The notes below the pieces were generated by a model. The model worked only from the letters and a program-made list of their open reading frames with translations, did not search any database and was not told where the DNA came from. A DNA stretch of 64,000 nt from Amoebophrya sp. A120 (taxonomy: Eukaryota > Sar > Dinophyceae > Syndiniales > Amoebophryaceae), in the NCBI GenBank assembly GCA_905178155.1, contig CAJINV010000005.1, positions 8,750,903-8,814,902 of the forward strand, read 5' to 3'. The stretch's first letter is position 1. Each line of letters opens with the position of its first letter. Made by a program: the position numbers and the translations under genes. This document shows, piece after piece, positions 56,601 to 64,000 of this stretch.

Positions 56601-58533
56601 ATTGCTTGATAGCTTCTTGTTTTAATAAGTCGGTGGCGGAGGAGGGCAGTTTGGATGCTCTTTTGGAAGAAGTAGTTCTCCCAGCAGTAGATGTCACGAC
56701 CGTAGCTGCGCCACTTCTAGTTGCAGTAGTTCTACTACTTCCAACAGACAATTCTCCGAACCCCAGACTGACCCACGCGTCGGATAAAAAAGAAAACCAG
56801 CCCAGCGAGATTTTCTCAAACTGTATCAGCCGCAAGTTGTACTTCAAAACGTGGCATGCATTGCAAAAGTTGTATCGTACTCGTACAAATGCATTACAAA
56901 TTTCCTCAGCATTAGAAATAAAATTTGTAATGGGGATTTGCCTTAAATCAGAGATTTGTATATGCATGAATGTAATACGAGTACGATACTTGTGCACAGG
57001 ATACGTGTATCTCCTGCCGCACCCTTTCGTAGCTGGTCGGGAAGCAGCAGAACCAGGTGGGCTTCTCGTACCTTCTCAACACCGGCGCGTTCCGGTGGGC
57101 AAGCTCCGCGATGATCAGCCTCTGAGTCGTGTCCGCGTTGTTTACCGCGTTCCACGTTTCAAAATCGATTTTCTCCGCCTGCGATTGCCGGATGAAGTCC
57201 TCCACTGGGTAATTATCCTGTTTCAGCTGGTTATCAACTGTAAATGTGTCTGGGTCTCCTGAGAGAGTGCAAGGTTTGTCATGCATGTTTTGCATGACCC
57301 ACGATGCCTGTAATGCATGAGCTAGCATCACAGATTCTAAGAAGGCTTCCTGATGCCTAGTCCACATGACAAATGCCCTCCCCACATAGCACAACCTAGA
57401 CCCCTCTTGCTGGTCATCCAATACAAATCTTTTTAGAATCCAAACACAGCATCACAAGTTCCATCCTTCCAGACCCAGACATTTTTGCGATGCATACTGG
57501 TGAGATAACCGGAGGAGAATGTCGTACAAGGGCCACCCGGACTGCATCAAATTGTAGCTCCCCCAATTGCCCCGGATCATGAAGAGGATATTGCTCCCGT
57601 AATCCTCCACGATATCGAACTCCTTTAACCTGTCTTCGTTGGATGTATCGACATCGGATGAAGAATTTATTTCCTGGTCGGATGACGCCGCGTCTTGCTC
57701 GGAGTCGGCTTCCGAATCGCTATTGGCACCCGATGATGTTGAACCTATTCTCTTCACAAACCCGTTTTTTTCATTCAAATCGGTTTTGTGTAGCACGTTC
57801 CCATACACAATCAGTGCCCGAAACGCTGCAGTTGTGCCGAAAAAGCTCATCCATTTTGTCACCAAATGCCCTAGAGGGCACTCTTGCAGAAACGTGTGAC
57901 AGACGCCACAGGTGCAGTCGCAGTTGGATAAGTCCCAGCGTCTACCGATCATCCCGTTGATCGTTTTTTCCATGGCTTGGCGGTTTTCAGGCGTGTCGGA
58001 GTTGAACGGCTGCTCCAGGAAGATGTTCACCATCTGCCGGACTTCCAACCATATCCTGTGCAAAAGTATCGCACTCCTCGTACTATATCGCAATTATGCA
58101 TGACAAATCTTGTCCTTAAGGTGAAACAGCATGACAAATTCCAGTTCTCATGCAGATGAAATTTGTGATGCATTTATACGAGTACGAGGATACTTTTGCG
58201 ATTGATAAACCATCTAGGCTCGCAATTCCGTTTCCGGGAACAGGAGGTCGGGTGGTGGAGGTTCGTCATGCCGCCCAGGGGCATTCGGTACAAATTCTCG
58301 ACGTTTTTTCCGAAGGTTTTGTGAATGTCGATGTTTTGGTTGTCCCCCGTGACCAGGTTTTTCTTTTCTTCGCGAAACGCATCGGGCGCGTCGCCGACCA
58401 GGTCTTCCAAACGCTGTTCGGAGGAGATCAGTGCTTCTGGTGCTGCGGAAACGAGGGCGGGGACGAGGGGAGAGAGCAGTAATAGTTGCAAGACCAGGGC
58501 TACAAAAAGGAGCTGCCAAGAAGGCGTTGTCAT
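47629..58533 (-). CDS. Giant secretory-pathway protein with C-terminal GT8 (glycogenin-like) glycosyltransferase domain
   Basis: Sixteen exons keep one frame for 1,717 residues. Boundaries: 58533-58208, 58046-57497, 57226-57004, 56849-56515, 56358-56021, 55463-55388, 55154-54923, 54700-53756, 53561-53323, 53108-53030, 52861-52455, 52334-52240, 49542-49325, 49165-48930, 48649-47946, 47779-47629. Residues 1-31 form a hydrophobic signal sequence (LLFVALVLQLLLLSPLVPAL). Positions 32-1110 are unrecognised. GT8 signs follow: N-terminal strand RFAFTSVMFDNKEVETYINAL (about 1126), YRWKLTEFEKVIFLDADML with the metal-binding DAD at 1303-1305, NIGVMVLTPN, QQPWLDNFL, LPMEYNFFVEY, and KVLHWAGENRKPWE near the end. 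A long acidic/Gln-rich insert splits the catalytic domain. GT8 enzymes transfer sugars from nucleotide-sugar donors; with a signal sequence this one probably acts in the ER or Golgi. Two introns are GT-AG (52239-49543, 56020-55464); thirteen are introners. Confidence 0.75.
47785..47945. mobile_element. Introner IE-A
   Basis: Perfect repeat aaatg; ends TATGCATTGCAAAAGTA and GATATTTTTGCAATGCATA. The join restores the HLKNEF part of the GT8 C-terminus. Confidence 0.9.
48655..48929. mobile_element. Introner IE-B
   Basis: Ends TATGGACTGCAAATGTGTC and CATATTTGCACTGCATA; repeats ttctg/ctctg (4/5). Confidence 0.87.
49171..49324. mobile_element. Introner IE-A in the GT8 domain
   Basis: Ends TATGCACTGCAAAAGTATCG and CGACGCTTTTGCAGTTCATA; repeats cgatg/cgttg (4/5). 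Confidence 0.87.
49543..52239. repeat. 2.7-kb GT-AG intron filled with diverged tandem repeats
   Basis: Donor GTTGTC and acceptor CTCAG join phase-2 codons (VPVPE to ITAVGFYRW). The interior from about 49850 to 51110 has recurring blocks beginning cttgttaagtcaaaaa (near 49887, 50164, 50580), each followed by gggcttcac- and caaaaacgtcg-type phrases, plus-strand A-rich. From 51100 to 52120 the composition is GC-richer. No gene seen inside. Confidence 0.7.
52340..52454. mobile_element. Introner IE-A
   Basis: Ends TATGCATTGCAAAAGTATCG and GATACTTTTGCAACGCCTA; flanks tcttt/ctttc are offset by one base; removing 5 nt keeps frame. Confidence 0.78.
52867..53029. mobile_element. Introner IE-A
   Basis: Ends TATGCATTGCAAAAGCATCG and GCTTTTGCAATTCATA; perfect repeat ggagt. 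Confidence 0.92.
53114..53322. mobile_element. Introner IE-C variant
   Basis: TIRs TATCGCATGAAAAAACTG and CAGTTTTTTCTTGCGATA; perfect repeat cacga; the join GGIVKGMFKDG is in frame. Confidence 0.9.
53568..53755. mobile_element. Introner IE-E (GTGCACAACCCCCCC ends)
   Basis: TIRs GTGCACAACCCCCCC and GGGGGGGTTGTGCAC; imperfect flanks (cgttat/cgtcat). The join DEYDEDGKAVG is in frame. Confidence 0.8.
54706..54922. mobile_element. Introner IE-C
   Basis: TIRs TATCGCAGGAAAAAAGTGC and ACTTTTTTCTCAGCATA; target repeat lost (gctag/ggttt). Removing element plus 5 nt keeps frame. Confidence 0.75.
55160..55387. mobile_element. Introner, IE-D-related
   Basis: Inverted cores GCGTTACAAT and ATTGTAACAGC, with a longer tail outside the TIRs on one side; repeats aacca/aacga (4/5); the join is in frame. 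Confidence 0.65.
55464..56020. repeat. GT-AG intron with three tandem units of about 165 bp
   Basis: Donor GTGAGC, acceptor CCGAG, phase 2 on both sides. Within about 55560-55960, the phrases ggaccctcgcgt and tacgcgagggcatttt recur in units of about 165 bp (two full, one partial). Confidence 0.7.
56364..56514. mobile_element. Introner IE-A (typical example)
   Basis: Ends TATCCTGTGCAAAAGTATCG and CGATGCTTTTGCATTGCATA; perfect repeat gattt. Almost the whole 151 nt folds on itself. Confidence 0.93.
56855..57003. mobile_element. Introner IE-A
   Basis: Ends CATGCATTGCAAAAG and GTACGATACTTGTGCACAGGATA; repeats cgtgg/cgtgt (4/5). Confidence 0.87.
57232..57496. mobile_element. Introner IE-B
   Basis: Ends TATCAACTGTAAATGTGTC and CATTTTTGCGATGCATA; perfect repeat ctggt. 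Confidence 0.92.
58052..58207. mobile_element. Introner IE-A
   Basis: Ends TATCCTGTGCAAAAGTATCG and GGATACTTTTGCGATTGATA; perfect repeat aacca. Confidence 0.93.
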
Positions 58534-59391
58534 GATGTTGTGTGCCACTAGCCCATCGGGTGGTCCCAGAGCAAAGGGCGTCATGGCCGCCCCGTGAAAT
58601 GCCGACCTCATCGTGCCAGCCTGTGTCGGGTCGTCGGATCCCAGGTGGAACTGCGAGTAGTTCTCCAGTCGGTTGCAGCGAGTCTCACCAGCTCAGCGCG
58701 TTCCACCTTCAGGTGTCATCACGTGATGACGACCGGATTTCTTGCTCCCTCGACCCACCGTCGGGGGGTGCCGCCTGCTGGTGCTGGCCGTGCATCTTGA
58801 TTTTGATGAAGTTCTACATTTGTATTTAAAGAGAACCAAAGACGGAAAATGAAAGCAAATGAAAAACAAAAAGCAGTGCTCAAGTACGAAAAACTGCAGG
58901 CAACAGCCTACCGGCTCCCTCCGTTTTTAGTTTGACCTTCGAGATCATCTATCAGATCGGTTTTTCATCCCGAAGAACATTTATTTGGAACATGTGATCT
59001 TCAGTGGGATCGATTTTGCACTGTCTGCGAAAACCACGACCCTCAAGAAAGCAAAAGACTTTTTTCATGGGACGAGCACTCCTGGTGCAATTCCGTGCTT
59101 TTCGTCCTCTTGCGCAAAAAAGTAAAAGTTCTAGGAAACGTACAAATTTGACGAGCTCCACATCGAGGACAGCAGCGCATTGTGTGATTGAAAAAGTCCT
59201 TCAAATCCTCCGAAACATGATACATGGTCCATCCGGAAACATAGTCAGAAGCACAACTCGAAACGACTAGAAAGTAAAGTACAGTTCTGAAAGACCGCTA
59301 AAAGTAGCCGTCGGATAATTCATCCCGTAATTCATCTCCACAACAACCGTGCCATCACACTTCCCAACACCTGCCCCCAAACACCATAACT
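58534..59391. other. Intergenic, nothing recognised
   Basis: About 860 bp between the HTTM gene stop and the giant gene start. In-frame ATGs up to 58611 could extend the latter, but the signal sequence argues for the ATG at 58533. No promoter motif is evident. Confidence 0.45.
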
Positions 59392-62300
59392 CTAGCAGAC
59401 GTGATTCCACAGCGTGATGTTTCGATACGTCGCGTTCTGCTTATTCGAATTCCACCCGTAATTCCACTTTTCATTCGACTTCAACATGGTCAATATCCGA
59501 AACGCGACTAATTTATCCTCCCCTCTCTCCCCGTTGTACAAATTCCACTCCCGGCAGACAAACCTCCCAAACCACAGCCTCATGTTCGTCTTCTCCTCCT
59601 TCTGGTTGTCGTTTTTCCAGCCGTACTGGAGATTGGTCAAAAATTTTCCCCACCGGGCGCTGGGGACGGACCTGGGGTGGGTGTTGTCTTGGTACAGTTT
59701 CGGAATCAGGGCTGGTTCGTTGAAGTCCAAATTCCACTTCGCGTAGATACCATTGGGAAAAATCACGGACATGACATCGACAGATGGGAAGGCTGATTGC
59801 TTCTTGTCGAATAGCCACGGGATTAACTTGTCGCTGTTGGATCGATGTTCTGCGAAAACGGCAGTAGAAGATGTTGTAATATTGGTAGTCGTGTCGGAGG
59901 TTCTACTCGCACTTGCACCTGGTACTTCTATCCCGCGGCCCGCTTCTACTCCGCCGTAGACCGCAGGGGAGATATCCTGATAAAAACTTCGAGCTTCAGA
60001 AGCAAACTGCAAACGCCTTCGAACAAGCTTTCTTTGTATTTCGAGTGATATCACTCGAAATACAAAGAGAGCTTGTTCGAAGGCGTTACAGCTTGCTTCT
60101 GAAGCTCGAAAGTCGGTTTGCTGGAAATCATGCAAACTGTAAAGTTTGCATTTGTCATGCAAACTGTAAATAGACAATAGAATAGATATTGTCATGCAAA
60201 CTGCAGAAGCTTGCACTTCTCGAGTCGACAGGTACAAGCTTTTACAGTTTCCAAACAGAGAAATCTTGGCAGTTGACAACTACATGGCACGAACGGCGGG
60301 GCTTTGGAACGTTTTGCGCAACAGTTGCAGGTGGGCTCGGCGCACCAGCACCAGAAGCCACGACCTCCTGATGCATCTGCGTGATCGCCCTTAATATTCG
60401 TCGACGGCAAACTAACCCGGAACGCGTGCGCGCGAAAGTCGTGTCAAAAAGTGCGACACAGCACACACATTCGGAGTGCGCAGATGAGCACAAGCTGCGC
60501 ACTTTTTTCGCAGCAAAAACGTCAGAAATGTGAAAAAAGCTGTATTTTTATCAGCCTAAGAATTTTGGATTTTCCTACCCCCTAGGCACATTTGCACAGG
60601 ATATTGTACCTCCTCGGACGATTCTACTCCGGCGTAGACCGCAGGGGAGATATCCGAGTAGTTGTAAGTCTTGAAAAACTCCTTCAAAACCAAGAGCTGG
60701 GAGCTGTTGGTCAAAACCTTGTCGCTGACGTTGAAAGACCTCATGCCGCTTCCAAACCTTGTCGCTTCCAATACCGTCTTCCACTTCTGAAAATTATCGA
60801 CATCCTTCTTTAAAATTCCCGGCGCGATGATCCAACAGGGTTCGGTCTCGGGGCGTGGGGAAAAGACTTTCCAGTTTTGCTGGAAGTTCAATGCTTGGTA
60901 AACATTTAATTCCAGCGCTTTCTTACTCAACGTGATTCTTTTCCCAAGTTCGGTTTTGTTCCCCTCCTGTTCGTCGGAGCAGAAAGACGCAGAGTGCGCC
61001 AGCGGACTGCAATCGTACAAGACGTGGCCGTTGATCCAGCAAATTAGGAAAACGACGACGAAGGACCAGAACAGAGCGGAAAGGCGGGTGAGGAAGGGGA
61101 TAGGGGTCGGAACAATAGAAGGTCCTATTGCGTCAACTGCACGACCGTGGAAGTGGTTGTCAGAGGCAGCTTCAGACGTTGACGAAGATGTTCTTGAAGC
61201 TGTTTTCGTCCTCGCACCGTTCGCCGGTTCAGTTTCTATTCTGCTGATCTTTTTTCGCGTACTAGATGATGTTGAAGTTGACCTCTTATCTTTCTTGCCG
61301 CAACACGACAGTCTCGTCGCACGACAAGCCGTTCCAGCCAAAACGTCCGCAATTGTTATGAACTGCAAAAGTATCGTACTCGTATAAATGCATTTACAAA
61401 TTTCCTCAGCGTGAGAAAAACATTTGTAATGCGGATTTGCTTCAAGAACAAGATTTGTAATGCATGACTGCAATACGAGTACGATACTTGCACAAGATAA
61501 TCATCTTTGCGTACCCGTTCGGCAGAAACACGACCAACACCGACATGTTGATCAGAGTGACTGACCTATGCTGTGCAAAAGTATCGTACTCGTACTAGTT
61601 GCAAATATGCATGACAAATCTCTCTCCTAAGTTAAAACAGCATTACAAATTCCACTTTTCTTCTTGCAAAAATTTGTAATGCAATTTATACTAGTACGTT
61701 ACTTTTGCACGACAGCATATGACCCAAGGTCAATCAAAACACAAATTCCCGCGTGGAACGACATCAAAATCAAAACGCCGAGAAACTGGGAGAAGTGCCA
61801 GCCGGCTAACAGTAATTTCGGGAATTTTCCGTTCCCGAAAAACCCGAGAGCGGTCAATTGCTTCAACACCGGCAATATGCATTGCAAAAGCATCTTAATA
61901 CTAGTACAAATTGCATTACAAATTTGCTCAGCATGACAAATGCAATTTGTAATGCTGTTTTTCCTTAGGAAGAAGATTTGTCATGCATGTTTGCAATTCG
62001 TACGAGTACGATACTTTTGCACGGGATAGGCAAGACGGCAAAAACCGCAGCGGAAACGCCGACCATCGTGGGTTTCGTCACGCCGCCAGCCAGTTTCTAT
62101 CCTGTGCAAAAGTATCGCACTCGTAGTAATTGCAGTTATGCATTACAAATTTTTTTCCTAAGGTCAATCAGCATTACAAATTCCATTTCTCATGCGGAGG
62201 AAATTTGTAATGCAATTCATACTAGTTCTAGTACGATACTTTTGCAATGCATAGTTTTAACAAGTAGACGACGAGGTTGGAATCCAAAAGGTAGTCCGTG

Positions 62301-62401
62301 TAGGAATACTTGAAATACGGGACTTGTGCGGCGAGGAGGGGGGCGGAGCCGTCTTTCCACTTCCAGGTGATGTCCGTTTTAAACCACATGGTGAAAAAGT
62401 A
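59392..62401 (-). CDS. HTTM-type multi-membrane protein (5' end missing)
   Basis: Exons 62401-62254, 62092-62029, 61870-61720, 61561-61500, 61351-60604 and 60033-59392 give 604 residues to TAG; upstream exons lie beyond the window. Hydrophobic helices alternate with loops. Signature-like blocks are: a WKWKDGSAPLLAAQ region; FHAGICVLIDLG followed by LINMSVLVVFLP; another membrane helix (FVVVFLICWINGHVLY); NFQQNWKVFSPRP; and a C-terminal soluble part with KFLTNLQYGW and FGRFVCREWNLYNGERGEDK. This order fits the HTTM/vitamin K-dependent carboxylase-like superfamily as I know it. The catalytic carboxylase residues cannot be judged here, so substrate and activity are unknown. Probably an endomembrane or plasma-membrane protein. 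All introns are introners. Confidence 0.68.
59988..60111. repeat. Long palindrome spanning an intron-exon boundary
   Basis: Arms of about 61 nt centred at 60049/60050 (central atttcgagtgatatcactcg) with a few mismatches. The lower arm is coding (KLVRRRLQFASEARSF); the upper arm lies in the intron. Confidence 0.92.
60039..60603. mobile_element. Composite intron with one IE end
   Basis: On the minus strand it starts TATCCTGTGCAAATGTG; the other end is inside the palindrome. Perfect repeat ttgta (60034-60038 and 60604-60608); the join VQRKLVRRR is in frame. Confidence 0.65.
61357..61499. mobile_element. Introner IE-A
   Basis: Ends TATGAACTGCAAAAGTATCG and GTACGATACTTGCACAAGATA; flanks 3/5; the join is in frame. 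Confidence 0.83.
61567..61719. mobile_element. Introner IE-A
   Basis: Ends TATGCTGTGCAAAAGTATCG and TTACTTTTGCACGACAGCATA; perfect repeat tgacc; splits IDLG and SVTLINM. Confidence 0.92.
61876..62028. mobile_element. Introner IE-A
   Basis: Ends TATGCATTGCAAAAGCATC and GATACTTTTGCACGGGATA; perfect repeat ggcaa. Confidence 0.93.
62098..62253. mobile_element. Introner IE-A
   Basis: Ends TATCCTGTGCAAAAGTATCG and CGATACTTTTGCAATGCATA; repeats gtttc/gtttt (4/5). Confidence 0.9.
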
Positions 62402-62406
62402 GAGTT

Positions 62407-64000
62407 TGTCCTGTGCAAAGATCTTTATTTGCAGAAAACTCTACTTGTTTTGGGAGCAGTTCTTTTGTATTCTTCTGATATAGTTTGCAATTCGCTGAAA
62501 CTCCAGCGATTTGCCCATCCCTCCTGCATAGCTGCGTCCGACCATCAGTGCCCGAAGCCGTGTGGAGGGATGGCCGTTCGCTCCTGTTTTAAGTTCACTT
62601 CTGCAAGGCAGCTTTTTGCAGAAATTTTTGTAGAAGAAAATCTTTTCTGTCCCGTTCTCGAAACAGGAGCGAACAATCCATCCCTCCACACGGACAGTCA
62701 CCTACCACCCGTGCCCGAAGCTGTGTGGAGGGATGGCCATTCGCTCCTGTTTCAAGTTCACTTCTGCAAGGCAGCTCTTTGCAGAAATTTATAGTAGAAG
62801 AGAATCTTTTCTGTCCCGTTCTCTGAACAGGAGCGGACATTCCATCCCTCCACACGGACAGTCACCTACCACCCGTGGTCGAAGCCGTGTGGAGGGATGG
62901 CCATTCGCTCCTGTTTCAAGTTCACTTCTTGAATGCAGCTTTTTGCAGAAATTTTTGTAGAAGCGAATCTTTTTCAGTCCCATTCTCGAAACAGGAGCGG
63001 ACAATCCATCCCTCCACACGGACAATCACCTACCATTCGTGCCCGAAGCCGTGTGGAGGGATGGCCATTCCGTCCTGTTTCACGTTCACTTCTGCAAGGC
63101 AGCTTTTTTCAGAAATTTATAGTAGAAGAAAATTTTTTCTGTCCCATTCTCGAAACAGGAGCGCAAAGTCCATCCCTCCACAAGGACAGTCACCTACCAT
63201 CCGTGCCGGACGCCGTGTGGAGGGATGGCCACTCGCTCCTGTTTCAAGTTCGATTCTGCAAGGCAGCTTTTTTCAGAAATTTTAGTAACAGAGAATTTTT
63301 TCTAACCCATTCTCGAAACAGGAGCGGACAATCCATCCCTCCACACGGACAATCACCTACCATCCGTGCCCGAAGCCGTGTGGAGGGATGGCCATTCGCT
63401 CCTGTTTCAAGTTCACTTCTGCAAGGCAGCTTTTTTCAGAAATTTTTGTAGAAGAGAGTCTTTTTCTGTCCCATTCTCGAAACAGGAGCGGACAATCCAT
63501 CCCTCCACACGTACAGTCGCCTACCATCCGTGCCCGAAGGCGTGTGGAGGGATGGCCATTCGCCCCTGTTTCAAGTTCACTTCTGCAATGCAGCTTTTTT
63601 CAGAAATTTATAGTAGAAGAAAATTTTTACTGTCCCACTCTCGAAACAGGAGCGGACAATCCATCCCTCCACACGGACAGTCACCTACCATCCGTGCCCG
63701 GAGCCGTGTGGAAGGGTGGCCATTCGCCCCTGTTTCAAGTTCGAATCTGCAACGCAGCTTTCTGCAGAAATTTTAGTGAAAGAAAATTTTTTCTGTCTCA
63801 TTCTCGAAATAGGAGCGGACAATCCATCCCTCCACACGGACAGTCAGCTACCATCCGTGCCCAAACCCGTGTGGAGGGATGACCATTCGCTCCTGTTTCA
63901 AGTTCACTTCGCCAAGGCAGCTTTTTGCAGAACTTTTCGTAACAGGAAATTTTTTCTGTCCCATTCTCGAAACAGGAGCGGAAAACTCATCCCTCCACAC
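62407..64000. mobile_element. Start of an introner-like intron running off the window
   Basis: Begins TGTCCTGTGCAAAG, an IE-type end next to a coding exon. The rest of the intron inside the window is the hairpin array; the other end is not visible. Confidence 0.5.
62540..64000. repeat. Tandem array of hairpin units, about 163 bp
   Basis: About nine units. Each starts gtgtggagggatggccattc, continues gctcctgtttcaagttcact, and ends gaaacaggagcgg then ccatccctccacac, the reverse complement of its start. Each unit therefore has TIR-like arms of about 30 nt, joined by gacagtcacctaccatccgt. Runs to the window end. Confidence 0.93.

Noticed and set aside
1-64000. CRISPR-like array made of the many short repeats
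   Set aside because: Repeats are dispersed, inverted within each element and at coding positions, with no regular spacer pattern; the genome is eukaryotic.
1-64000. tRNA, rRNA or spliced-leader RNA genes
   Set aside because: I saw no cloverleaf with conserved A/B boxes, no rRNA core words and no spliced-leader sequence; a covariance-model scan would be decisive.

Overview
This looks like nuclear DNA of a dinoflagellate-lineage alveolate. The closest match I know of is a syndinian parasite of the Amoebophrya type. The evidence is: all 16 gene models lie on the minus strand; the genes are broken by dozens of short inverted-repeat introns that do not follow the GT-AG rule; two proteins carry a small Tudor/SH3-like domain that I associate with dinoflagellate proteomes; and one 100-N scaffold gap is present. 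The organism call is inference. No rRNA, tRNA, CRISPR or bacterial-type operon was seen.

The main result is the intron system. About 67 elements were recognised. Most begin TAT and end ATA, carry terminal inverted repeats (TIRs) and are flanked by a 5-bp direct repeat. About 30 pairs are perfect, many others match 4/5, and a minority are weak. Removing an element plus one 5-nt copy restores an open frame across every junction in the resolved models, including a 16-exon, 1,717-residue reading frame. These are introners: transposon-like elements acting as introns. At least five TIR families share the same ends, called here IE-A (core GCAAAAGTATCG), IE-B (AAATATGTCTGGGTCTGG), IE-C (TATCGCAAGAAAAAAGTG), IE-D (CTCAACTGTTACATTC) and IE-E (C-run/G-run). 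About ten ordinary GT-AG introns coexist with them.

Layout, left to right, all minus strand. 0-22.7 kb: small coiled-coil genes, two genes with the Tudor/SH3-like domain (7.7-10.3 and 12.3-14.7 kb), a Lys/Met-rich RING-finger gene (15.8-20.3 kb), a chimeric gene made by exon shuffling (20.5-21.3 kb) and a 64-codon gene. 22.9-28.3 kb: exons of one or two incompletely resolved genes, then a short basic-protein gene. 28.3-31.5 kb: GC-rich tandem arrays containing the gap. 31.6-45.8 kb: a compact block with a divergent protein kinase, a Lys/Ser/Ala-rich protein and two large proteins of unknown function, with spacers as short as 10 and about 65 nt. 47.6-58.5 kb: a secreted or luminal giant protein ending in a GT8 (glycogenin-like) glycosyltransferase domain. 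59.4-64 kb: an HTTM-type multi-membrane protein whose 5' intron is filled by an array of hairpin repeats reaching the window end.

Intergenic spacers of the left half each hold a GC-rich island of about 0.4-0.9 kb. The long plus-strand open frames there are composition artefacts. All exon coordinates were derived by hand from reading frame plus target-site repeats and may be off by 1-2 nt. No splice site has been checked against RNA.
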